From contig CAWINH010000005.1 of the NCBI GenBank assembly GCA_963837425.1, forward strand, positions 248,001 to 312,000: a DNA stretch of 64,000 nucleotides, read 5' to 3'. Of this stretch, positions 17,847-25,908 are shown piece by piece. The translations under genes and the position numbers were made by a program. Each line of letters starts with the position of its first letter. The stretch's first letter is position 1. Source of the DNA: CAWINH01 sp963837425 (GTDB lineage: Bacteria; Chloroflexota; Limnocylindria; QHBO01). A model generated the notes under the pieces. That model was not told the origin of the DNA, searched no databases, and saw nothing but the letters and a program-made list of their open reading frames with translations.

Positions 17847-19043
17847 CTACATCTCCCCTTCGTAGGGTGGCTGGGGCATCCGTAGCGCATGGTCCCTGCG
17901 GTAGCCGAGCAGGTAGTCGGCCTGCATGAGGGTGTGGATCTGCGACGTTCCCTCGTAGATCACCGCCCCCTTCGAGTTGCGCAGGTAGCGCTCGACCGGG
18001 TACTCGTTGCTGTAGCCGTAGGCGCCGTGGACCTGGATCGCGTCGAGGGCCGATTGCACGGCGTGGTCAGTCGAGAACCACTTCGCGAGCGAGGTCTCGC
18101 GCGTGCTGCGTTCGCCGGCGTTCTTCTTCCAGCCGGCCTTCCAGACGAGCAGCCGGCCGGCCTCGATTCCCGAGTACATCCGGGCCAGCATCTGCTTCAC
18201 GAGCTGGTGGCGGCCGATCTCCTCGCCGAACGTCTTTCGCTCGTGCGCGTACTTCACCGATGCGTCGAGGCAGGCCTGCGCCAGTCCCACGCTGCCGGCG
18301 GCGACTGTGAAGCGCCCCTGGTCGATGGCGCTCATCGCGATCGTGAACCCCTCGCCCTCCTCGCCCACCCGGTTGGCGAGCGGAACCTCGCAATCGTCGA
18401 AGTTCAGTATCCCGGTGTTCCCGGCGCGCACGCCGAGCTTGCCGTGCAGCGTGTCGCTGCTGAAGCCGGGGAACGAGCGCTCGACGATGAAGGCGGTGAT
18501 CCCCTTGTACCCTGCGCTCCGGTCGACGGTCGCGAAGACGAGGAAGTTGTCGGCGACATCGGCCAGGCTGATCCAGATCTTCGACCCGTTCAGGAGGTAG
18601 CGATCCCCGTCACGTCGTGCGGTGGTGGCCAGGTTCGCCGCGTCGCTTCCGACCCCTGGCTCGGTGAGGCCGAAGGTCGCGAGCCGCTCCCCCCGCGCCT
18701 GCGGGACGAGGTAGCGCTGCTTCTGCTCCTCGCTCCCCCACTGGAGGAGGGTCAGCGAGTTCAGCCCGGTATGGACCGAGAGGACGACGCGGAAGGCCGT
18801 GTCGGCGCGCTCCATCTCCTCGCAGAGGAGGGCGAACGCGATGTAGTCCATGCCGGCCCCGCCGTACGACTCGGGGATCGGGAGCCCCAGGAACCCCTCG
18901 GCGCCCATCTTCTCGAAGATCGAGCGGTCGTACGACTGCTGCTCGTCGAGGTCGCGGATGCGGGGCAGGATCTCGCGCTCGGCAAACGCACGTGCCGTGC
19001 GCTGCACCTCGCGCTGCGCATCGGTCAGGGCAAACTCGATCAT
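17847..19043 (-). CDS. Acyl-CoA dehydrogenase
   Basis: This 398-residue FAD enzyme oxidises acyl-CoA thioesters to enoyl-CoA. The N-terminal helical domain, the TFGLTEPGVGSDAANL FAD/substrate loop (about 122-137), WISLADVADNFLVFA (about 160), the RFTVAAGSVGLAQ helix and the C-terminal signature are all present. The likely catalytic base is Glu 364 in VIYEGTSQIHT, the short/medium-chain position. Chain-length preference is not readable. The ATG is 8 bases from a TAGAAT box at 19052-19057, so probably leaderless. It stands alone without ETF genes nearby. Confidence 0.92.
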   Translation of the reverse strand: MIEFALTDAQREVQRTARAFAEREILPRIRDLDEQQSYDRSIFEKMGAEGFLGLPIPESYGGAGMDYIAFALLCEEMERADTAFRVVLSVHTGLNSLTLLQWGSEEQKQRYLVPQARGERLATFGLTEPGVGSDAANLATTARRDGDRYLLNGSKIWISLADVADNFLVFATVDRSAGYKGITAFIVERSFPGFSSDTLHGKLGVRAGNTGILNFDDCEVPLANRVGEEGEGFTIAMSAIDQGRFTVAAGSVGLAQACLDASVKYAHERKTFGEEIGRHQLVKQMLARMYSGIEAGRLLVWKAGWKKNAGERSTRETSLAKWFSTDHAVQSALDAIQVHGAYGYSNEYPVERYLRNSKGAVIYEGTSQIHTLMQADYLLGYRRDHALRMPQPPYEGEM

Positions 19044-19119
19044 CGCGGGTGATTCTAGCCCGTGAGCCGGGCCGGCCGGAGCGTGGCTTCAATTCCGACT
19101 CGTTCACCGGTAGTTCGGA

Positions 19120-19148
19120 TTGACGAACTCCGGACGTCTGGGTAGCCT
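19120..19148 (+). promoter_or_regulatory. Sigma-70 type promoter for the FTR1 gene
   Basis: TTGACG (19120-19125), a 17-base spacer, then TAGCCT (19143-19148). The -10 end is 7 bases from the TTG start codon at 19156, so the transcript should start at or within a base or two of the codon. Confidence 0.6.
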
Positions 19149-19155
19149 AACAACC

Positions 19156-20046
19156 TTGGACATCGGATTCGCCAGCACCGGGCTGCTCACCGGCCTCCGC
19201 GAAGGGGTCGAGGCGGCACTCATCGTCAGCATCATTCTCACCTACCTCGGCCGCGCGGGAGCGCGCCGGCAGTTCGGCCGCGTCTGGATCGGCACTGTGG
19301 CAGCCATCGTGCTGAGCGCCGCCATCGGCGTCGTCCTGTTCGCGACGATTCGGGATCTCGAAGCCCCCGCGGAGCCCATCTTCGAGGGCCTGGCCATGCT
19401 GTTGGCAGCGGGGGTCGTGACCTGGATGCTGTTCTGGATGCGGCGGACGTCGGCGAACATCCGCGGCGAGCTCCAGGCGGGGATCGACCGGGCTCTGACC
19501 GACGGCTCGGTGTGGGCCCTCTCGCTGCTGGCATTCGTGGCGGTCATCCGCGAAGGGATCGAAACGAGCCTGTTCCTGCTCGGACAGGTGACCGCGGCAT
19601 CCGACGCTCGAAACGGCTCCATCAGCACGCTCGTCGGCGCACTCGCCGGCCTCGGGGTGGCGGCCGTCCTCGGCTATGGCTTCTACCGCGGGGCCCGCGT
19701 GCTGAACCTCGCCCGCTTCTTCCGCTGGACCGGGATTGCGCTCGTCTTCATCGCGGCCGGGCTGCTGAGCCGTGCGGCCCACGAGTTCATCGAGGTCGGC
19801 TGGATCGGGTTCGGGACGGGGACCGCCTTCGATATCAGCACCTTCCTCCCCGACGCCGGGGGCGGGGCCAGAGCCGTGGTTGGTCAGCTGCTCCACGCGC
19901 TGCTCGGCTATACGAGCGCACCGGAGTGGACGACGCTCGTCGTGTGGATTGCCTACCTTGCCGCCGTGCTGCGCCTCTACACGCGGCCGATCGGCCCGTC
20001 CCGGGCCGCCCCGATCTCCGAGGGCCACGCGATCCCGGAGGCCTGA
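19156..20046 (+). CDS. FTR1/EfeU family iron permease
   Basis: This 296-residue, seven-helix protein has both family iron motifs: REGVEAALI (residues about 13-21, REGxE) and REGIETSLF (about 135-143). FTR1 proteins take up ferric iron, usually with an oxidase partner; none is adjacent, though EfeU-like permeases can act with a periplasmic EfeO/EfeB not seen here. TTG 19156 is chosen because family members start just before the first REGxE, and the promoter ends 7 bases earlier. An upstream TTG at 19120 is the -35 box itself. No Fur-box-like palindrome was recognised. Confidence 0.88.
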   Translation: MDIGFASTGLLTGLREGVEAALIVSIILTYLGRAGARRQFGRVWIGTVAAIVLSAAIGVVLFATIRDLEAPAEPIFEGLAMLLAAGVVTWMLFWMRRTSANIRGELQAGIDRALTDGSVWALSLLAFVAVIREGIETSLFLLGQVTAASDARNGSISTLVGALAGLGVAAVLGYGFYRGARVLNLARFFRWTGIALVFIAAGLLSRAAHEFIEVGWIGFGTGTAFDISTFLPDAGGGARAVVGQLLHALLGYTSAPEWTTLVVWIAYLAAVLRLYTRPIGPSRAAPISEGHAIPEA

Positions 20047-20065
20047 GGCCCAGGGGGGCAGAGGC

Positions 20066-20833
20066 TCAGCCGGCTTCCACCCCGATGAACTCGAGCACCT
20101 GCTGCCACGCGTCGACGCACGCTTCCGCGAACTCGGCGGAGCGGCGGTCGAAGAACGAGTGGGTCGCTCCCGGGTAGACGATCGTGCGGCGTTCCACGCC
20201 GGCACGCTCGAGGGCGGCATCGAAGGCATCAATGGCGTCGTGCGGGATCGCCGGGTCGGCGCCGCCGTAGATCGCGAGCACCGGACACGCGAAGTCGTCG
20301 ACCCGGTCGATCGGTGCCGGGATCCCGGCGCGGTTGCTGCCCACCGGCACGCCGTAGAACGAGATCACGCCGGCCAGCCCGTGCCCGGCGGCGGCCTGCA
20401 GTGAGCTGGCACGCCCGCCGAAGCAGAATCCAACCGTGTAGATCCGCTCGGCGTCGCCGCCCTCCGCCGACCGGAGGTGCCCGACCGCCGCGCCGACGTC
20501 GAGGCTGATCGTCTCCAGGCGTGTCTGCTCCACGTGGCTCATGTAATCGAAGTCCTCTCCCCGCGGGGCGGGGGGAGCGGTTCGCGCGAAGTAGTCGATC
20601 GCGGTGGCGTGCACTCCCGCCTCCGCGAACCGCAGCGCGAGCTCTTCGTAGAACGGATAGAGGCCGCGGACATCCGGCATGACCACGATGCCCGGGCCGC
20701 CAGGCACGGCGGCTCGCGCGGAGTACGCGGCGACGCGGGCGTCATCGGCAGAGGTCAGCGTCAGGCTCGTGGCGTCGGCGGCGGCACCGCGGATGGGTGG
20801 CAGGGGCGGTCGAGCGTCGAGGTCGTAGCACAT
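20066..20833 (-). CDS. Dienelactone hydrolase family protein
   Basis: This is an alpha/beta hydrolase of 255 residues with the dienelactone hydrolase triad Cys 137 (GFCFGG), Asp 193 (YGGADPAIP) and His 225 (GATHSFFD). Related enzymes open lactone rings in chloroaromatic degradation, but many bacterial members have other ester or thioester substrates. A TAGGCT box at 20840-20845 lies 6 bases before the ATG, so the transcript is probably leaderless and independent of the rhomboid gene, whose stop is 4 bases upstream. Confidence 0.88.
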   Translation of the reverse strand: MCYDLDARPPLPPIRGAAADATSLTLTSADDARVAAYSARAAVPGGPGIVVMPDVRGLYPFYEELALRFAEAGVHATAIDYFARTAPPAPRGEDFDYMSHVEQTRLETISLDVGAAVGHLRSAEGGDAERIYTVGFCFGGRASSLQAAAGHGLAGVISFYGVPVGSNRAGIPAPIDRVDDFACPVLAIYGGADPAIPHDAIDAFDAALERAGVERRTIVYPGATHSFFDRRSAEFAEACVDAWQQVLEFIGVEAG

Positions 20834-20837
20834 GGCC

Positions 20838-21998
20838 TCAGCCTACCTGTCCTACGGCGACCAGCGTCCCCGCGATCAGCACGGCCGCCGTCGCCGCGTA
20901 GGCGAGCACCCGGAAGGCTCCCGAGGTCTGGCGCGCCATGGGCCTCCCGTCGGGCGCCCGCCACATGCCACCCATCGAGGGAACGTTCGTGGGGCTGAGC
21001 GCGACGCCGAGGGCGATGCCGACCGCGAGGCCGCCGAGGTGGCCGGTCCAGCTGATCCCGGAGACCGAGAACGTGATGATCAGGTTGAGCACGAGCAGCA
21101 TCCCGACCTGCGAGAGGATGGCGCGCGCCTGCGGCCCGAGCAGGAGATGGCGTCGGCGGGAGACGACGAATGCCAGCCCGAAGAGGCCGAAGATCGCGCC
21201 GGAGGCGCCGCCCGCCGCCGAGCGGGGATCGACGAGGATCGTGAGCACGCTGCCGCCCAGCGCGCACAGCAGGTAGATGGCCGCGTACTCGAGATGCCCG
21301 TACATCTGCTCGATGACTGGTCCGAACAGCCAGAGGGCGAACATGTTGAAGCCGATGTGCAGGAGCCCGAAGTGAATGAAGGCACTGGTGATGAGCCGCC
21401 ACCACTCGCCGTTCGCCACGTAGGGCTGGTACACGAGGCCGGCTTCCGCCACCCGGCCGCCGGTCCCGAAGAGGATCGATCCACTGGTGGCGCCACCGAG
21501 CCCCAGGTCGGCAACGAAGACGACGACGTTGATGGCGATGATGGCCCACGTCACGTAGGCGGGGTAGATCGCGTACGGACCCCGTGCGCGGTTGAACTGC
21601 CGACGGGCCGCGAAGTCGTGTCCCGTCTCCTTCAGCAACCACGCGAGGCGGTTCGCGATCGCACCCCGTTCCTGGGCCGGTGCCCGACGATCGGCCTCGC
21701 GGTAGGCTTCGATCGCGTCCTCCAGGTTGCCGTCCCGGACGTGCTGCTCCGCGGCTGAGCGCCAGCCGAGCCAGGCCATAGGCCCGCCGCCGTCTGCCGC
21801 CGTCTGCCACGCCTCCAGTGCCCCGGGTTCATCGTCCATCCGGTAGCGCGCCGTCCCGGTGAGGATCCAGGCGGCCCCGGAGACTGCCGGTTCGGCATGC
21901 GCGGTGAGGGGCTCCAGGAGCCGCAGCGCGGCCTCCGGATCGCCAGTGTCGAGCAGCCGCTGGGCCTCGTCGAAGGCCTGCGGGGGACCGTCATCCAT
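20838..21998 (-). CDS. Rhomboid family intramembrane serine protease with N-terminal helical-repeat domain
   Basis: The 386-residue protein starts with about 140 residues of TPR-like helical repeats (AEPAVSGAAWILTGTARYRM, then NLEDAIEAYREADRRAP), followed by a six- or seven-helix rhomboid domain. The catalytic dyad is Ser 267 in GGASGAIFG and His 320 in WTGHLGGLAVG. The L1-loop WR motif is WWRLITSAFIHFGLLH. Rhomboids cut membrane proteins within the bilayer; the TPR part may recruit substrates. The start is 8 bases from a GATAAT box (22007-22012), with a 15-bp inverted repeat directly upstream of that box. Confidence 0.9.
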   Translation of the reverse strand: MDDGPPQAFDEAQRLLDTGDPEAALRLLEPLTAHAEPAVSGAAWILTGTARYRMDDEPGALEAWQTAADGGGPMAWLGWRSAAEQHVRDGNLEDAIEAYREADRRAPAQERGAIANRLAWLLKETGHDFAARRQFNRARGPYAIYPAYVTWAIIAINVVVFVADLGLGGATSGSILFGTGGRVAEAGLVYQPYVANGEWWRLITSAFIHFGLLHIGFNMFALWLFGPVIEQMYGHLEYAAIYLLCALGGSVLTILVDPRSAAGGASGAIFGLFGLAFVVSRRRHLLLGPQARAILSQVGMLLVLNLIITFSVSGISWTGHLGGLAVGIALGVALSPTNVPSMGGMWRAPDGRPMARQTSGAFRVLAYAATAAVLIAGTLVAVGQVG

Positions 21999-22019
21999 GG
22001 GCGGGGATTATCCCAGACA

Positions 22020-22060
22020 CGATCGACCGCCGAGTGGTTGGGCACCTCGGCGGTCGATCG
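22020..22060. promoter_or_regulatory. Perfect 15-bp inverted repeat (terminator or operator)
   Basis: Arms CGATCGACCGCCGAG (22020-22034) and CTCGGCGGTCGATCG (22046-22060) are exact reverse complements around an 11-base loop. The structure lies between the stop of the minus-strand HTH gene and the promoter of the minus-strand rhomboid gene. It could end HTH transcription, or bind a regulator over the rhomboid -35 region. There is no T-run after either arm. A second, GC-only hairpin (ACCCCC...GGGGGT) follows at 22063-22079. Confidence 0.7.
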
Positions 22061-22081
22061 CAACCCCCCTGGCGGGGGTGA

Positions 22082-22267
22082 TTACTTGTCGCGGCGGAGG
22101 AAGTCCAGCACGTCGTCGTAGCGGAAGCGGCGATCGCCGCGCTTCGTTACCCGGAAGAACGGGAGCTCGCCCCGATCACCGAGTCGCTTGACGGTGTTGA
22201 CGTGCAGGTGCAGCAATTCGGCGACCTCGGACGCCGTCAGCAGCTTCCCGACCTCATTCGTCATCAT
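22082..22267 (-). CDS. Small helix-turn-helix DNA-binding protein (excisionase/MerR-like)
   Basis: The protein has 61 residues. LLTASEVAELLHLHVNTVKR (residues about 9-28) is a winged HTH of the excisionase/BldC type, followed by RGELPFFRVTKRGDRRFR and a short helix. Such proteins act as excisionases or as small transcription factors. There is no integrase near it, so a regulator role is more likely. Two consecutive ATGs start the frame, with GAGGAAG about 8 bases upstream. The perfect inverted repeat just past its stop may be its terminator or target. Confidence 0.8.
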   Translation of the reverse strand: MMTNEVGKLLTASEVAELLHLHVNTVKRLGDRGELPFFRVTKRGDRRFRYDDVLDFLRRDK

Positions 22268-22423
22268 GGAATGGCTTCCTCTACCTTGAGGGTCTTGAAT
22301 CGTCCGGCCGCGTCCCCGGGCACTTGGGTGTGGACGGCGCGACTTCAGTTCGGATAGTAAGGTTGGGGTGGCGTCCGAACAGCCGGTACTTTCGGCCGCT
22401 CGCAGGAGTACGTTTCGCGTCGC

Positions 22424-22807
22424 ATGCCCGTGTTCGAGCGCCACGTCTTCGTCTGCACCAGCGGTGACTGGTGCCCGTCGGTGGACGGCGACGGGATCGG
22501 TGTTCACGCGGCCCTCAAGGCCGCGGTGCGCGAGGCCGGCCTCGCCGATCGGGTCCGCGTCAATCACGCCGGCTGCTTCAACCAGTGCGGGCACGGGCCG
22601 ATGGCAGTCGTCTACCCCGAAGGGACGTGGTACCGCGCGCTGACCGTGGATGACGTCGGGGAGATCGTGGAGCGGCACCTCCGCCGGGGGGTTCCGGTCG
22701 ACCGCCTCATCTACGACCCGCCGACGCCCGGAGCGCACAAGCTCGACCGGGAGGCCGATGGACGCCCGCGGGGACGCCGCACCCCGTGGCCCGCCCGCCG
22801 CGCCTGA
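22424..22807 (+). CDS. Thioredoxin-like [2Fe-2S] ferredoxin
   Basis: The protein has 127 residues. Four cysteines follow the pattern of thioredoxin-fold 2Fe-2S proteins: VCTSGDWC (Cys 11 and Cys 17) and NHAGCFNQCGHGP (C-x3-C, about residues 51 and 55), then VYPEGTWYRAL and a C-terminal helix. This is a soluble electron carrier, sometimes found with cobalamin or nitrogen metabolism genes. The C-terminal 20 residues are Arg/Pro-rich. The gene ends 3 bases before the glycosyltransferase gene, so the two are probably cotranscribed. Confidence 0.85.
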   Translation: MPVFERHVFVCTSGDWCPSVDGDGIGVHAALKAAVREAGLADRVRVNHAGCFNQCGHGPMAVVYPEGTWYRALTVDDVGEIVERHLRRGVPVDRLIYDPPTPGAHKLDREADGRPRGRRTPWPARRA

Positions 22808-22810
22808 CCC

Positions 22811-23710
22811 ATGGTCGAGGGTGCTCCGGAACCCGTCCGGCAGCTGCTCGAGCGCCGCTCGGCAGCTCGTCGAGACCGCGACTGGGCGGTGGCCGACGCG
22901 CTTCGCGAGCGGATCCGCGAGCTGGGCTGGGACCCGGTCGACGGTCCCGAGGGGTCCACCGCGCGGCCGTGGCTGCCGCCGGCGACGAGCGACGAGGCCC
23001 GGATCGGGCTCGACGAGCCGGCGAGGGGTCCCGCGAGCGTGGTGACGATCGTCGAGGATCATCCGGCCGACCTCGAGCGCCTGCTGACCGCACTCGGCCG
23101 GCATCCGCTCCCGGCCGGGACGGAGCTGATCGTCGTGGCCAACGCGCCCGTCGAGGCGGCCGAGCCGGTGCTCGCCGCGGCCTCGGACACCGTCGTGCTC
23201 CGCAGCCCGAACCGGCTCGGCTGGGCAGATGCCGCCAACCTCGGGATGCGGCAGGCCACCGGTGCCGTGATCGTCCTGCTCGACACTTCCCTCGAACCGG
23301 TCGGCGACTGGCTGTCGCCGTTGCTGCGGGCCTTCGACGAGGCCGACGTCGGCGTCGCGGGCGGCTGGGGTGTCACCAGCGCCGATGGTCGCCAGTTCGA
23401 GGAAGCCGAACCGGGCGAGGTGGACGCGATCGAGGGCTACTGCCTTGCCGTGCGCCGCGAGGCGCTCGCCGAGGTCGGCGGCTTCGACCGCCATTTCCGC
23501 TGGTACCGCAACGCTGATCTCGACCTGTCGTTCGCGATCCGGGCCCGCGGCTGGCGAGCCGTGCGCAGCGCCCCACTTCCCCTGCAGCGCCACGCGCACC
23601 GGGGATGGGAGTCGGTCGCCGATGAGGAACGCGAGCGGCTGAGCCGCCGGAACTTCTACCGCTTCCGCAAGCACTGGGGCGACCGGCGCGACCTGTTGAC
23701 GAAGGGCTAG
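22811..23710 (+). CDS. Glycosyltransferase family 2 with N-terminal CysRS-tail-like domain
   Basis: The 299-residue protein has two parts. Residues about 8-50 (VRQLLERRSAARRDRDWAVA, DALRERIRELGW, then DGPEGSTARPW) resemble the C-terminal tail of cysteinyl-tRNA synthetases, which recognises tRNA. Residues about 75-280 are a GT2 fold: SVVTIVEDHPADLERLL, PNRLGWADAANLGM, VIVLLDTSLEP (where DxD would normally lie), and EGYCLAVRREALAEVGGFD, then WYRNADLDLSFAIRARGWR. GT2 enzymes transfer sugars from nucleotide donors. The metal-binding DxD is replaced by DTS, so activity is uncertain. The CysRS-like enzyme at 6987 lacks exactly this kind of tail. Confidence 0.8.
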   Translation: MVEGAPEPVRQLLERRSAARRDRDWAVADALRERIRELGWDPVDGPEGSTARPWLPPATSDEARIGLDEPARGPASVVTIVEDHPADLERLLTALGRHPLPAGTELIVVANAPVEAAEPVLAAASDTVVLRSPNRLGWADAANLGMRQATGAVIVLLDTSLEPVGDWLSPLLRAFDEADVGVAGGWGVTSADGRQFEEAEPGEVDAIEGYCLAVRREALAEVGGFDRHFRWYRNADLDLSFAIRARGWRAVRSAPLPLQRHAHRGWESVADEERERLSRRNFYRFRKHWGDRRDLLTKG

Positions 23711-23712
23711 TC

Positions 23713-24039
23713 CTAGCGGTGCCCTTCGAGGCACGTGCATCCGGATGGGCCGACGACGGCCGCGTGCCGCGTCCCCGAGGGCAGGACGAAGCCGTCTCCG
23801 GGATGCAGCTCGATCGGCGCCCCGTCCGGCCCCACGTAGAACGTGATCGAGCCGGAGGCGCACATCAGGAGCTTCGTGTACTCGTGATCGTGGGAGGCGT
23901 AGCGGTCACCCGGCCCGTTCGACCAGGCCAGCGGAGCGACGCCCTCGTCGCGCAGCCGCTCCGCCACCGTGGCCATCGTGGGCGGATCGGGGCGATCCCA
24001 GGCGATCGCCCGCCACCCGTCGGGGAGGTCCCGGGTCAC
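23713..24039 (-). CDS. Cupin domain protein
   Basis: The 108-residue protein is a single small cupin barrel: ASHDHEYTKLLMCASGSITF (first cupin motif, with HDH and E as likely metal ligands) and LHPGDGFVLPSGTRHAAVV (second motif, with a His). The metal-binding residues look intact. Role unknown; many such proteins bind sugars or sense small molecules. GTG 24039 overlaps the upstream DUF3352 stop (GTGA), so it is translated by coupling. It is convergent with the glycosyltransferase gene. Confidence 0.8.
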   Translation of the reverse strand: MTRDLPDGWRAIAWDRPDPPTMATVAERLRDEGVAPLAWSNGPGDRYASHDHEYTKLLMCASGSITFYVGPDGAPIELHPGDGFVLPSGTRHAAVVGPSGCTCLEGHR

Positions 24040-25748
24040 TTCATGACGACGGCCAGGTGCTCCACCATGACGCCGCTCTCGACCCGGGTGTCGCCCACCA
24101 CGTAGTCGAGTGCCGACAGCGCCTGGTCCATTTCGGAACCGATCGCCGAGTTCGCGTTGAGGGCGTCGCGCAGCGCGGCCAGGTCCACGAACAGCGTCGC
24201 CGCGTTGGCGCCGGGGAAGCGACCGGTCGCGTCGCCGAAGCGGGTCGTCGCGCCCAGGCTGTCGGCGGGGTCGAGCTGGAGCGCCTGCGACACGAACCGG
24301 TCGCCGACGCCGATGAGCACGCGATCGCCGTCCACCGCCCACTGGAGGACGAGGCCGGAATCGGCGCCCGGGACGCCGAACGCCGGGGCTCCGTTGAAGG
24401 CCACCCGCACTGTCGTCACCTGCGCCCCGGCCACGGTGTCGGTCGAGACCGTGACGCCCGAGGATGGGTCGAGCGTGGCGAGCTGCACCAGCCCGGACAG
24501 CTGTCCCATGCGCTGCGCGGCGGCGTTGGGGTCGGTCGCCTCGAGAACGAGGCCGAAGTATGGCTGGCTGCCGTCATACCCAGCCACGACCGCGCCATCG
24601 CCGATCCACGAGACGTAATCGGCGAGGTTCGCGCCGAGGGCCGATTCCATCTCCTGCATCGTCGCGGGATCCATCCCCGACGCGCTCATCGCCGCCTGCA
24701 TGGCGGTGACCATCGTGCTCAGCCGCGCACCAAGGTCGCCGCTGTCGGCGAAGAACATCGCGTCCGCCGGGACCTGGTCGGCCAGGTCGCGGGCGCCGTT
24801 GCTGATGGCGCTGTCCCCGGTCGGCGCGGTCGCCGCCGAGTCGAGGTGGACGGCGTTCGCCTCGAACGAGACGCTCGCCATTGCGAACGTCCCCGATCCC
24901 GAAAGCAGCCCGGCGTACGTGTCGGTCATGCCCGGCATCTGCGACGCGAGGGCATCGCTCATCTCCCCGAGCAGCGTCGCGGTATCGATCGTCATCACTC
25001 CGACCGACCCATCCGGCAGGTGGCCCGCCAGGTCGCGAACTTCGCTCCGGTTCGCGAGCGCATCGGCCGCGCCGGCGTGAACGTCGAGGGCGCTGGTGAT
25101 CGCGTCGACGCCGGTTCCAACCAGGAGCTGATCGTTGGTGACGGCGAACGCCGCAGAGCTAGCCATCATGGCGCTGCCCGACGCGTCTACCTGCCAGACC
25201 GTCACGCCCCGCACCTCGCTCGAGGTGGCGTTGCCGCCCAGCGAGGCCCGCAACTTGTCTGCGAAGGCGGTCGCCGCGGCCTGGTCGCGCACGCCGAAGA
25301 GGGCAACGGCGCTCGGCTGCGGGCTCGTCCCGTCAGCCGGCATCTTCAGGTCGAGAAGCGCGACCGCTGCGTGGCCGTCGAACCACGGCGCGACGTCGTT
25401 CGAGTAGTCGAATGGCGCTCCGGCCAGGGCGTCGTCCAGCGTCTGGGCCAGCGCGTCAGTCAGGAGCTTGTCGGCATCGGCGCCCGGAAAACGCTCGATG
25501 AGGGTGCGCAGGTCCGCCCGCTGGGAGTCGTTGAGGTCGAAGTTGCCCTCGAGGTAGAGCACGGCGTCGGCAGGAACGTAACCGGCAGACGCGCTCAGGC
25601 CCGCGGCCGACCCTCGCTGGGTGAGCGTCACTCCCAGGACGGCGCCAATCGCAACCGCCAGCACCACGACCGCCCCGATCACCGCAATCCGCCAGCGCGG
25701 CAGGTTCGATGCGACGGCCGGCTCGGTCGCGGAGACGTCTTCGATCAT
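24036..25748 (-). CDS. DUF3352 domain protein, membrane-anchored
   Basis: The protein has 570 residues. A cytoplasmic N-terminus of about 18 residues is followed by one transmembrane helix (about 20-42), then a long extracytoplasmic region with the DUF3352 pattern (YVPADAVLYLEGNFDLND near residue 57, and paired repeats of a beta-rich unit). Many Ala/Asp/Ser residues and few Cys indicate a soluble extracellular fold. Function is unknown for the family. GGGAGGG lies upstream of the ATG. Coupled with the cupin gene. Confidence 0.82.
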   Translation of the reverse strand: MIEDVSATEPAVASNLPRWRIAVIGAVVVLAVAIGAVLGVTLTQRGSAAGLSASAGYVPADAVLYLEGNFDLNDSQRADLRTLIERFPGADADKLLTDALAQTLDDALAGAPFDYSNDVAPWFDGHAAVALLDLKMPADGTSPQPSAVALFGVRDQAAATAFADKLRASLGGNATSSEVRGVTVWQVDASGSAMMASSAAFAVTNDQLLVGTGVDAITSALDVHAGAADALANRSEVRDLAGHLPDGSVGVMTIDTATLLGEMSDALASQMPGMTDTYAGLLSGSGTFAMASVSFEANAVHLDSAATAPTGDSAISNGARDLADQVPADAMFFADSGDLGARLSTMVTAMQAAMSASGMDPATMQEMESALGANLADYVSWIGDGAVVAGYDGSQPYFGLVLEATDPNAAAQRMGQLSGLVQLATLDPSSGVTVSTDTVAGAQVTTVRVAFNGAPAFGVPGADSGLVLQWAVDGDRVLIGVGDRFVSQALQLDPADSLGATTRFGDATGRFPGANAATLFVDLAALRDALNANSAIGSEMDQALSALDYVVGDTRVESGVMVEHLAVVMK

Positions 25749-25908
25749 GTCAGATTCCCTCCCACGCCCATCGTTGGCACGGGGCGCCTGGTGATGCTGG
25801 TGCGCACTCGGACAGGATAGGCCAGTACGTGCGGGGGTGCGCCATGGCCAAGTGGTACTGATCTATAGATTGCACGTCTGACGCGAAGCCGGAGGATGAG
25901 GAGGCAGA

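Noticed and set aside
22082..22267. Excisionase of the integrative elements
   Set aside because: It is 17 kb from the first att site, with chromosomal genes between, and serine-recombinase excision factors do not have this fold. Treated as a separate small regulator.
24057..25820. Open frame of 587 codons on the plus strand
   Set aside because: Antisense to the DUF3352 gene, which has a clear membrane anchor and family pattern.
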